Shown here in pieces: positions 1 to 8,700 of a stretch of 64,000 nt of DNA; position 1 is the first letter of the stretch; every line of letters starts with the position of its first letter. The translations under genes were made by a program, and so were the position numbers. The stretch covers positions 62,001 through 126,000 of the forward strand of contig CAYNRE010000058.1 of assembly GCA_964399535.1 (NCBI GenBank). The letters are read 5' to 3'. The notes beneath the pieces were generated by a model. The model saw only the letters and a program-made list of their open reading frames with translations. It searched no databases and was not told the origin of the DNA. Source of the stretch: CAYNRE01 sp964399535 (lineage in GTDB: Bacteria; Planctomycetota; Planctomycetia; Pirellulales; CAYNRE01).

Positions 1-232
1 CCCCCAGGTCGAGCGGCGTGCTCTCGCCCGGGGCCAGGGCCGGGTAGAACATCCGCACGCGAAAGGTGTCGCTCGAACCGGTGCGGGGCACATCGAGATC
101 GAAGTGGCCCGCGAAGTGCGGGCCGGGCAACGACAGATCGGCGGCGCGGAGCGGGTCGGGGTCCCCGAGCGCAAGCGCCGTCGCGAGCGTCGCCAAACAC
201 GACCAGGAAGCATTCCATCCGCTTTGCGACAT
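1..232 (-). CDS. Partial exported protein, possibly an alpha/beta hydrolase (N-terminus only)
   Basis: The reading frame opens at an ATG at 232 and runs off the left edge of the window, so only about 77 residues are visible. The N-terminus has a weak signal-peptide character (CLATLATALAL followed by small residues and AADL). It is followed by a beta-rich stretch ending RVRMFYPALAPGES, which resembles the opening strand of chlorophyllase or dienelactone-hydrolase-like esterases; no catalytic residue is in view. It is on the same strand as and downstream of the methyltransferase gene, about 196 bases away, so it may be the last gene of that operon. The export call is moderate and the enzyme call is a guess. 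Confidence 0.5.
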   Translation of the reverse strand, partial: MSQSGWNASWSCLATLATALALGDPDPLRAADLSLPGPHFAGHFDLDVPRTGSSDTFRVRMFYPALAPGESTPLDLG

Positions 233-428
233 GATGGCACCTCGCGGCACACGGAAAACTCGGCAGCGATCGCCCGCCCGGCAACGGGTTCAGGATACGC
301 GCCCGGGGGTGGGTTCGCCACTGCGGCCGGCCGGCGTGGTGGCGCCCCGCCTGGAAGCGGACCGGGGCAAGGTGGCTTTCCCAAGCTCGGGGAGCCGCCG
401 GGCTGCCTGCGCCAGCCCACCAACAGGG

Positions 429-1982
429 CTAGCCGATCAACAGGGCTAGCCGGGCCAACCGATCGAGCACCGCCGGGAGGGCCTCGGCCAGCACGGCGCG
501 AATGGCCGCGGGCTCGCTGACGGCCTGGTCGTCTTGTTCGAGCCGAAGCTGGCCGCCACGCACCAGGGTGGCGAGTTCGTCGACCAACTGCTCATGCGAC
601 CGAGTGCCATCGAGCAACGCCAGCAACTGGCGGTCGACTCGGCCCAGACGCGCCGTTTCGTGGCGACCATTCGTGGCAAATTCGCCCGTAGCGGCCTGCA
701 GGCGGGACCAGGCGCCTGCCCGCGGGGCCGCGCTAACCTGCCGCGTGAAGCGATCGGGCGAGCGGCGCAGCTCGACCAGGTCGGCCGAGTAAAGCCGGAG
801 CAGCAGGCAGCCCAGCTCTTCGGGCAGCGTGGCGCCGGAGGAGTGCTCGGGCCAGAGCTGGGCCAGTTCCTCGAGGGGCAACGAGGCGGGCCAGGCCTCG
901 CGCAGCGTTTGAACCGTGGCCGTTTGGAGCCGATCGCTGAGCGTGAGTTCGGTTCCACAGGGATGGCGAAACCTGGTTTCACCCGGTGCGCAGTCGGCCG
1001 CGTCGTCGACTTCGAGCCGGGAGGCGATCCAGAGCCCGTCGAGGCGATCGGGCGTTAGATGGCGGATCGGCTCCACCTCGGCATGGCAAAGCAGCGTCCG
1101 GCGAAACATGCGATTCTTGAGAAAATCGAGGTACTGCTCCATCCGGATAATGTCGGGGGCAATGCGGCGCAGGGTTTGCCGCACCTCGTCGGGGAACCCC
1201 TCGGGGAGCATCTCGCCAAACTGGGCTTCGCACAGGTAGCGCAGGCCGGCCGCTTCGGCTCGGCGGGCAAATTCGTGGAAGTAGAGCGGCTCGTTGGTGT
1301 CTTCCAGGTGCTCGTGGTACAGGTAGGCGTCTTCGTGGCGGCAAAGAATTTCGAGCTCGTCGCGCAGGAGCCGGGCGTAAACGCCCTGCGTTTGCTGGGT
1401 GGCGTCGATCAGAAAATCGAGCAGGGCCCGCGACTGTTCCACCCGCTCGTGCGGAGCCTGGTGTTGGTCGGCGTGGTACTTCATCATTTCCCGGACGGTG
1501 CCGCGCAGGTGCCAGCCGGGATAGGCGTTGTAGCTGACGTACAGAACGCCTTGCGGGCTGAGCGATCGGCGTCCGATTTCGAGAATGGCCCGCTGCACAT
1601 GGCTGGGCACCCAAGAATACACGCCGTGGCAGATGATGTAGTCGTAAGTGCCTAGCCGGCCGGGGAGCGCGGCGATGTCGGCCTGTTCCAAGCGCAGATT
1701 GTCCAGGCCCAGGCAGGCAACGAGCGACCGCCCCTCGGCGATTTGCCGGGCCGACAGGTCGACGCCGTGCAGTTGGGCGGCGGGAAGCTGTTCGGCCAGG
1801 GGCAAGAGGTTTCCGCCCGCGGCGCAGCCCAGTTCGAGAATGCGGGCCGAATCGACCGGGGGGGGCCGCAGGCCGAACAGTTGGGCCAGGGTGGCCAAAT
1901 GGTCGGGGTGCGTGCGGGGATATGGGTAGCTGGCGTAGGGCACCTCGTCGTACGAGGTGACCGGCCAGTCGGTCTGGTCCAC
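429..1982 (-). CDS. Class I SAM methyltransferase with methyltransferase regulatory domain
   Basis: A 517-residue protein. Residues 48-57 (ILELGCAAGG) are motif I of a Rossmann-fold SAM methyltransferase, with GVDLSARQI as the acidic motif II after it and DYIICHGVYSW as the post-II region. The middle part, roughly residues 220-310, matches what I know of the methyltransferase regulatory domain (PF10119). The C-terminal 90 residues look like the PKMT_2-type tail found in the same family. The substrate is unknown. The start lies 5 bases beyond the stop of the FHA-DUF6931 gene, so the two are very likely co-transcribed. Together with VgrG upstream this suggests modification of a secretion component or effector, which is inference from context only. 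Confidence 0.85.
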   Translation of the reverse strand: MDQTDWPVTSYDEVPYASYPYPRTHPDHLATLAQLFGLRPPPVDSARILELGCAAGGNLLPLAEQLPAAQLHGVDLSARQIAEGRSLVACLGLDNLRLEQADIAALPGRLGTYDYIICHGVYSWVPSHVQRAILEIGRRSLSPQGVLYVSYNAYPGWHLRGTVREMMKYHADQHQAPHERVEQSRALLDFLIDATQQTQGVYARLLRDELEILCRHEDAYLYHEHLEDTNEPLYFHEFARRAEAAGLRYLCEAQFGEMLPEGFPDEVRQTLRRIAPDIIRMEQYLDFLKNRMFRRTLLCHAEVEPIRHLTPDRLDGLWIASRLEVDDAADCAPGETRFRHPCGTELTLSDRLQTATVQTLREAWPASLPLEELAQLWPEHSSGATLPEELGCLLLRLYSADLVELRRSPDRFTRQVSAAPRAGAWSRLQAATGEFATNGRHETARLGRVDRQLLALLDGTRSHEQLVDELATLVRGGQLRLEQDDQAVSEPAAIRAVLAEALPAVLDRLARLALLIG

Positions 1983-1987
1983 GGTGG

Positions 1988-2998
1988 CTACTGCTTCTCC
2001 GGCCAGCGGTTCGACCCTTTGGCCACCGCTTCGCCGAGATCGAGGAATTGAATTTGCCGCGGAACCGTTAAGTTGGCCGGCCCGCTCGCGGCAGCCAACA
2101 ACACCGCCGCCGAGGCTGCCTGAGCCGTTAGCAGGGGGCCCGGGGGCACGACCTCGGCGCCGGGGGGAGTGAGGCTACCGCCCGTAAACGAGGCGGCCAT
2201 GGCACAGAGCCCGGCGGCGGTTTCAAAGTGCGTGGCCTCGGCCGCCGGCATGGTGGCCTCGCGATGGGCTTCGGTCGGATCGACGGCCCAGTCGACCGCG
2301 CACTTCAGCGCCGCGCGGTCGGTGGGGGGGGCCCAGTCGGGTAGAACGCTGGAAACGCATTGGGTGGCCCACCAGACGGCCTCGCGGCGCGGCAGCGCGT
2401 GGGCCAAAAAGCGAAGAGCGTCGGCGAACATCTGCTGTTGGCGCGCCCGCTGCACAAATTCCGGCGGGGTCAGCGGCGGGCCCGGCTCCGGAGCAGCGTT
2501 CAGCAGGACCAGGGCCTCGTCGAGGCGCACGTGGGCGGCGATTTCCGCGGCCGTGGCCACGGCCACCAGGGGCCAAAGCGGGCTGACCGAAGCGGCGGCG
2601 GCCGCGGCGGCCTCACCCGCGGCAACTTGCCCAGTCGGCATCGCCGCCGTCCGCGGCGCGCCTTCGATGCGAACGAGAAAGCGGGTTCGGCCGGCCCGAA
2701 TGCGGTCGCCGTCGGCCAGCGGAATACTGCCCGGCGGCCCGGCGCTGGGCAGTGCGCCCGGCGCGGGAGGAGCCGGCGGGGCATCGTTCAGGGTCAGCCC
2801 CGCTCCGCCGCTCAGATCGCGCAGCCAGCAGCCGTCGCGCTGGCAGCCGACCGAGAAGTGGGTTTCCGCCAATTGGGCGTCGCCGGGCACGGGCAGATCC
2901 ATGGTGCTGGCCCGCCCGATCTCGGCAATTTGCCCCACGGACAGCCACAACTTGCGGCCGGATGCCGGTCCTTCGACGATCGAAACGCTCAGCCGCAC
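1988..2998 (-). CDS. FHA domain protein with C-terminal DUF6931 region
   Basis: A 336-residue protein with a GTG start supported by a GGGAG ribosome binding site at about 3008-3012. Residues 1-110 form an FHA phosphothreonine-binding domain: GRAS at the first loop, LAETHFSV in place of the usual SRxH, and LNDAPP near the N-loop. A small Ala-rich linker (EAAAAAAASVSP) leads into an all-helical C-terminal half of the type annotated DUF6931, often found near planctomycete type VI secretion genes. FHA proteins act as phospho-dependent scaffolds in T6SS (Fha1/TagH). It lies between VgrG and the methyltransferase on the same strand, separated from vgrG by a 237-base gap that holds repeat copy A. 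Confidence 0.8.
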   Translation of the reverse strand: MRLSVSIVEGPASGRKLWLSVGQIAEIGRASTMDLPVPGDAQLAETHFSVGCQRDGCWLRDLSGGAGLTLNDAPPAPPAPGALPSAGPPGSIPLADGDRIRAGRTRFLVRIEGAPRTAAMPTGQVAAGEAAAAAAASVSPLWPLVAVATAAEIAAHVRLDEALVLLNAAPEPGPPLTPPEFVQRARQQQMFADALRFLAHALPRREAVWWATQCVSSVLPDWAPPTDRAALKCAVDWAVDPTEAHREATMPAAEATHFETAAGLCAMAASFTGGSLTPPGAEVVPPGPLLTAQAASAAVLLAAASGPANLTVPRQIQFLDLGEAVAKGSNRWPEKQ

Positions 2999-3019
2999 GC
3001 CCGCGGTCTCCCAGATCTA

Positions 3020-3173
3020 GCCGACCGTTGAAATCGGCCGTCGTGGCAGATTCCAACCTCGCCAAGTGCGGAGCCAAGCTCCGCACGGATCGCAAAACAA
3101 CGACTCACTTCGCCATTCTGAAATCGCGTTCCAACGATCGCGCAGCCCGTCGAAACCTTCAAGGGCTGCCAGG
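3020..3173. repeat. Dispersed intergenic repeat, copy A
   Basis: About 154 bases beginning ccgaccgttg and ending gctgccagg. It aligns end to end with the stretches at 17523-17677 and 59461-59602. Shared blocks are caacctcgccaag, gagccaagct, aacgact, atcgcgt and cgatcgcgcagcc. This is the most diverged of the three copies. It fills most of the gap between the FHA gene and the vgrG stop and is in the same orientation as the other two. It has no transposase and no obvious terminal inverted repeats. Confidence 0.8.
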
Positions 3174-3235
3174 GCGGCCCCGCCGACCAGGTCGCGTGCG
3201 CGAGGCCGGCGACGAGTCCAAAACAAGTTTCCCTC

Positions 3236-5395
3236 TTAATTGATCTTGACGACTCCGCCCTTGAGGGTCAGCGCCGCACTGCCGTTGATATCGGCCATCA
3301 AGGTGCCGATTTTGACGGACGCATCGCCGTTGACGACGACTTTCACCGCTTGGATCGTGATGCCCGCCGGTTCGATCTTGATCGAGCTGCTTCCAACCTT
3401 GAGCAGGATCGACTTCATGGCTTCGGTGGTCGTGGCGCCCTGGCTGAGCTTTACGTTCTGGTCCCCCATGGCGATGGTTAGGGCATCGTTGCCCTTATCG
3501 ACGGTGACGGTACGATTGCCCCCCTTGATCTGATGGGTGTCGTCCCCCTTGTCGACGACGACGGTGCGCGTGCCCTTGGCCACTTGCAGCAGCTCGTTGC
3601 CCTCGGAGATGGTCACGGTGCGTTTGCCCTTGGCAACCGTGACCGTTTCGTCGCCGGTTTCGACCGTCTCGGTGCGATTCTTATAGATCTTGATGGTCTG
3701 GCTGCCGTCGGCGGCTTTGTCGCTGCCCACCACCAGGGTGTCGTTGTTTTCGACGACGCGATTGAAATCCTTCTCGGCGTGGAAGTAGATTTCCTCCTTG
3801 CCTTTGAGGTCTTCGAACCGCAACTCGTTGAAATTCTCCTCGGTCCCCTTGGTGGTGCTGCGGCTCTTCAGCCCGCTTTTGGTCATATGGTCGGGCAGCA
3901 GGTAGGGGGGCATCTGCTCGGCGTTGTACACGCTGCCCACGATGAGCGGTTTGTCGGGGTCTCCTTCGAGAAAATCGACGATCACCTCTTGGCCGATGCG
4001 CGGGATGTGGATCATGCCCCAGTTCTTGCCGGCCCAACTCGTGGCAACCCGCACCCAGCAGGAGCTATCGGCGTCTTTCTTGCCCTCTCGATCCCAGAAG
4101 AACTGCACCTTCACCCGGCCGTACTTGTCGGTGAAGATCTCTTGCCCCGCGGGGCCGACGACCAGCGCGGTTTGGGTGCCGGCCACGCGCGGGCGGGGGG
4201 CCAACCGCTGGGGCCGGTAGACCACGCCGCTGGGCAAGCAAACGAACTGGTTGGCGTACTGAAGCTGCGCCGTGACGTTGGTGGTAAAAATGCCGGCCTG
4301 GGTGGCCGCGTGCTTCACCTCGGTCAGTACGTATTCGCCGTTGGCGTTGAAATGATCCGCCAGCTTGAACTTGTAGCCGGGGGTGAACTGCCGGCAGTTG
4401 CTGTCGCCCTGGGCCAGCAGGCCCGGGGTGGTTTCGGCCTCCATCCGCAGCTTGACGGTGCGAATGTTGTCTTGAAACACCTTCTGCAGTTTCGAGGCCT
4501 GGTCCCCACCCCCCGGGGCGATGCCGTCGAACCGCTGCGCGTAGTCGCCCGGGTAGTCGTACTGCTTCAGCGTGGTGTCCAGCGCCAGCTTGTGGGAAAC
4601 CGTACCCGCCTGGGCCGTGGGGGTAATCGGCTGGACGGCTTCCAGGTTTTTATCGGGCAGCTCGAAGTTGTGATCCCAGAGCGTGGCCTCGCTCGAGCGG
4701 ATCTCCTGGGTTTTCTCCCAAGCGGTCACCCGGTGATTGAATTCCTCGGAACCGAAGGGGGTCTTCTCGCCCCGCCGGCGAAACACCACGGTTTCTTTTT
4801 CCGGAACGTTCTGGCAGCTCTGGTTCGAGTTGGTCACGACCATCTTGTGCAAACCATCGGCATGGCGAAAGAAGTAGAAGATGCCTTCTTCCTCCATGAG
4901 CCGGTGGGCGAAATTCAGATCGCTCTCGCGATACTGCACGCAGAAATTGCGCGGCTCGAACGTGCCCTGAATCTCCCAGGCCGCATCCAACCCGGTGAAC
5001 ACCGCCTTGAGAATGTCGGGCACGGATTTCTGCTGGAAGATGCGGCTGCGAGTTACCTTGGAGAGCAGCCAGGCTTTGGGCACAACCTCGGCCCGGTAGC
5101 GGGTGAACACGGCCCCGGTTTCTGCGGCCGATTCCTGCTCGCACTCGGTCAACTGGTGAACGATGCCGTTGAAATAGCGGAACCCACCGGTGTCGATTTC
5201 CAGCTTGACGGTCACCGATTGGCCGAGCAGCCGGCCGAAATCGACCGTGGTGTTGGGCTGGGCCAGCATGTCCAGCGTGTACTGAAAGGGGCGCGAAATA
5301 CCTTCGCTGCCGGAAAACTCTTCGAGCAACAGGGCGTCTTTCCCCAGGGGCGTCGTCACGGCAAGTTGCCGATTATCCTGGGTAAACGACGGCAT
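3236..5395 (-). CDS. vgrG: Type VI secretion system spike protein VgrG (TssI)
   Basis: VgrG trimers form the puncturing tip of the T6SS tube and carry effectors. I start it at the ATG at 5395 (MPSFTQDNRQL), because the 25 residues that an upstream in-frame start would add do not resemble the family; this gives 719 aa, a normal length. Residues 1 to about 370 are the gp27-like phage-hub part (SEGISRPFQYTLDML, RYFNGIVHQL). The gp5 OB-fold follows, with the hallmark YGRVKVQFFWDREG and WGMIHIPRIGQEVIVDFLEG. The C-terminus from about residue 520 is a gp5-type beta-helix of repeating VTVxKGxRTV-like units, with no added toxin domain. No PAAR, sheath, baseplate or TssM/L genes are in the window, so this is an orphan or satellite vgrG. 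It is divergent from the giant membrane protein. Confidence 0.95.
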   Translation of the reverse strand: MPSFTQDNRQLAVTTPLGKDALLLEEFSGSEGISRPFQYTLDMLAQPNTTVDFGRLLGQSVTVKLEIDTGGFRYFNGIVHQLTECEQESAAETGAVFTRYRAEVVPKAWLLSKVTRSRIFQQKSVPDILKAVFTGLDAAWEIQGTFEPRNFCVQYRESDLNFAHRLMEEEGIFYFFRHADGLHKMVVTNSNQSCQNVPEKETVVFRRRGEKTPFGSEEFNHRVTAWEKTQEIRSSEATLWDHNFELPDKNLEAVQPITPTAQAGTVSHKLALDTTLKQYDYPGDYAQRFDGIAPGGGDQASKLQKVFQDNIRTVKLRMEAETTPGLLAQGDSNCRQFTPGYKFKLADHFNANGEYVLTEVKHAATQAGIFTTNVTAQLQYANQFVCLPSGVVYRPQRLAPRPRVAGTQTALVVGPAGQEIFTDKYGRVKVQFFWDREGKKDADSSCWVRVATSWAGKNWGMIHIPRIGQEVIVDFLEGDPDKPLIVGSVYNAEQMPPYLLPDHMTKSGLKSRSTTKGTEENFNELRFEDLKGKEEIYFHAEKDFNRVVENNDTLVVGSDKAADGSQTIKIYKNRTETVETGDETVTVAKGKRTVTISEGNELLQVAKGTRTVVVDKGDDTHQIKGGNRTVTVDKGNDALTIAMGDQNVKLSQGATTTEAMKSILLKVGSSSIKIEPAGITIQAVKVVVNGDASVKIGTLMADINGSAALTLKGGVVKIN

Positions 5396-5763
5396 ACACC
5401 ATGGTCCTCGGGCGAATGGGGCCGCGCGGCAAATTGGCCGCTCCGGGGGCGCCCGCGGCCCAACCGCCAAGCCACCACACCACGCTGAGGCGCAAGGCTA
5501 CGCGACGCTTGGGACGCCGCCCCCCGGGGAGCGCGGGACGAGAATCGCCCATCTCTCTCCGCAGTCCGTTGCGTGATTCTGTATCGAAAACGCAACCGGG
5601 GCAAGAGAGTCGCGGCCGAAGTGCCCTGGAAGCTGCGCAACTCGCGGGAACCGCCGATCTCGGTTGCCACTAGACGCGGTCAAGGTTACAAGAACAATCT
5701 CGCACCCTCTCTTGCCCGGCTTGGGTCGGGGTTGCGAGAGCTTCCTTGGCGAAGGATCGCCGC
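5396..5763. other. Divergent intergenic region between vgrG and the giant pseudocaspase-like gene
   Basis: This 368-base gap must hold the promoters for both directions. I see no gene and no confident -35/-10 pair on either strand. An AAGGA ribosome binding site at 5752-5756 serves the ATG at 5764. Reading frames crossing it have no family-like features. Confidence 0.5.
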
Positions 5764-8700
5764 ATGTCGACCAGCCCGGCCGGGTCGAGCCCTCCGCGTC
5801 ATGCCTGGCAGCCAACGGCTCGCCGCGCGCGGTTGCGCACCCGCCGCCGAGTGTTGGCCCGGGTGACCCTTCCCGCCCTCACGCTGGCGCTCGCCCTTTA
5901 CTGGCTGTGGCAGGTTTGGGCGCCGGGAAGCCACCCCCGGGTGCATCTGGCCGTGCTTTCCTCCGGCGACTATCGCACCCTGGGGCCCCCTCCGCTGGCC
6001 TTCGCGCTCGAAGACCTGGAAACCCTCTCGACGCTCGAGCCGCTGCTGTTTCACACCCGCCGCCGCCCTGCGCCGGTGGTGCTGGGTGGGCTGAGCTCGC
6101 CCGAGGCGATGCGCGAGCTCGGCCCGCAGCTCGAGAGGCTTGCCACCGATGAGGGCGACGTGCTCCTGGTTTACCTGCGCGCGCACGGGATCAACCGGGA
6201 CGGCGCTGCGTACCTTTTATGTCGCAACTTCCAACCCGCAGGCGCCGATGCGGGGCTGTTTCGCTTGCGCGACACGCTGGCGGCCCTGTCCGGTAGCCCG
6301 GCCGGCGTGAAGGTGCTCTTGCTCGACGCGGGAACGCTGAATCAAGACCTAAGGCTAGGGCTGCTCGACAATGAGTTTGCCGAGCTTGCAGCCCGCGAGG
6401 TTGCCTCGCTCGGCGACCCAGGCCTGTGGGTTTTATCGGCGGCCGGCCCGGGCGAAATCTCGCACGCCAGCCCGACTATGGGGCAAACCCTGTTCGCCTG
6501 GTTTCTCACGGCCGGGCTGCGCGGCGCCGCCGACCGCGACGGCGATCGGGCCGTGCGATTGGATGAGTTGCACCGCTATGTCAGCGCCAACGTGTCGGCC
6601 TGGGTCCGGCAGTCGAGCGATGGTGCCGCGTCGCAAACCCCGCAGCTCATTTGGGCTGGCCCCAAGGGCGCCCGGCGCGGCTCGCCCGAACTGCTCCCCT
6701 GCCCGGAAGTCGACCCCGAGCAGCCTGCCCGCGATTTGGCCACTTGGATCGAGCTGCGCGAACCTCCGGTGGTGTTGGCCAGCGCCGCGAGCCCGGCGAG
6801 CCGTCGGGCTGCCACGGGGCGCTCGCGCGGGGCGGCGAGCGCCGCGCCGGCGCCGGGTGCCGCGGTTGGGGCGCCCGCGCCCACCGCCCCTCCAGCGGCA
6901 GCAACCGGCGGGCCCGACCAGGGTGTATCGCCAAGCGGGGCATCGCCAGCCAGTGGCTCGCCAGTCGAAACAGGTGGCGCGGCCCTGCCGGCCGTGGGCG
7001 GCTTTCCCGTGGGCTCGGCGTCGGGGGGAACAGTCCAACCGGTAACCGACCCAGCGCCCGCGGCTCCTGCATCCGCTCCGACGGGCGCCACAGCACCCGC
7101 CGATAGCCCGGCGGCCGCGCCCGCTACGCCGGCCCCCTTGCCTGAGCCGGCCGGAACTGAGGGTGCGGCGGGGGCCGTGGCTGCCGCGCCATCCGCGGCG
7201 GCCGACTCGGCGACTGCTCAGGGGGACGCTGTCGGTCAGGCCCCCCCGTCCGCGGCGCCAGCCCCAGGCTCGGCCGGCGCTGGACCCTCGGCGGTGGCGG
7301 GCGCCCCTCAAGCGACATCGCCCGGCGGAGAAACCGCGACTGCCCCCGCGCCCTCTGCGGTTCCCGGCCCCCCTTCGGGTGCGATCGCGGCGGGCTCAAA
7401 CTCCGCAGCCGGCGGCGCAGTGGAGTCTGGCGGGCCCGCCCCGGCGACGGGCGCGAAATCGTCTTCCGCCGCGGGAACAGGTGCAACGGGCGCGGCGGCC
7501 TCGCCGGGTACGGCCTCGGCCGGAGCGGCGCCGGCTAGCGCCCCGGCCGGCGATGCCCCGCCGCGGCCCGCGCCGCCATCGGCCCGACAGTTGGCTCAGG
7601 CCCTGACTACAGCCTGGAAGCTCCGCGATCAACTCGCCGAGCCCGGTACCGGAGAAACGGCTGAATCGCTCCTGGAACGGGCGCCGCACCTGTGGCGCGA
7701 GTTCGAAGCGCGGCTGCTTTATTACGAACAAATGCAGGCAGCCGGCGCGGTCGCCGACCCGAGGGTCATTTTACGCGGTACTCAGCAATGCCTGGCGGTT
7801 GCCGCGGTGCTCGCCGGCGTGGGGCCGGTTCCCGAGCGTGGCATTGCGGCCCGGCTGGCCCAATGGCTTGGGCACGATGAACTCCCCGGTCAGCCAGCCT
7901 CGCTGGCCTCTGCACTGGAGATGGCTCGCTTTCAACACCGCGCGCCTGGACGCGGCATTCGGTCCACGGCCGATGGGCTCGCGCGGGTAATCTCGAGCAA
8001 CCAGCCAAGCCAACTGGCGCTCTGGCTAACGACCGTTCCCGGCGAGCTTTCCGGTGCCGCAGAGGTGCAATTAGCCCGGCAACTAGCGGCGGCTCCGTAC
8101 CTGCCCTGGCCCGTCGCACGACAAATGCTCGAAACTTGTTGGCGGGCCGAGCGGCTGGCGGCGGCGGTCGACGCGGCACCCTACCGCGAGGCGTTGTTGG
8201 CGCTCGACGCCCGTCGCTGGGCTGTCGAACAAATCTGGCTCGACAACCTGGGAGACCGCGCCAACGAATTAGCGCAGCGGGAGCTGGACGCGATCGGCGG
8301 CAAACTCGCCGAGCTGGACCGGGACCTGGACGAGTGGCGCCGGGCACGCCGACTGTACCGCGAGCTGGTGCACGCCGCTCCGCACTACCTGCGCTGGAGG
8401 GCCGAGTTGGGCCCCGCAGCGGAGAGCGCGGGCCCCAGTAGCGAGAACCTGTTGCGCTTGTTGAGCGGTTTGCGGCAGCTTGGCGAGTTGCTCGACAAGC
8501 CCGAGTCCTTGCGCGTGCCCGAATGCCGCGAGTTGGCCAGCCGGCTCAGCGAGCTGCGTTACCGGGTCGAAGGGTCATTGCAGCCCACCGCCCTCGACGC
8601 CTGGACCGGTTCGGGCGCCACGCCCGCGGCAATCCACCAGGCGCGCGCGTTGTTGGCGACCAGTTTGCCCAGCGCTTCGGCCCGAGTACGGCTGTGGACG

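Noticed and set aside
3533..5488. 651-residue plus-strand frame antisense to vgrG
   Set aside because: It mirrors the vgrG codons in a GC-rich sequence and has no family features; vgrG is unmistakable on the other strand.
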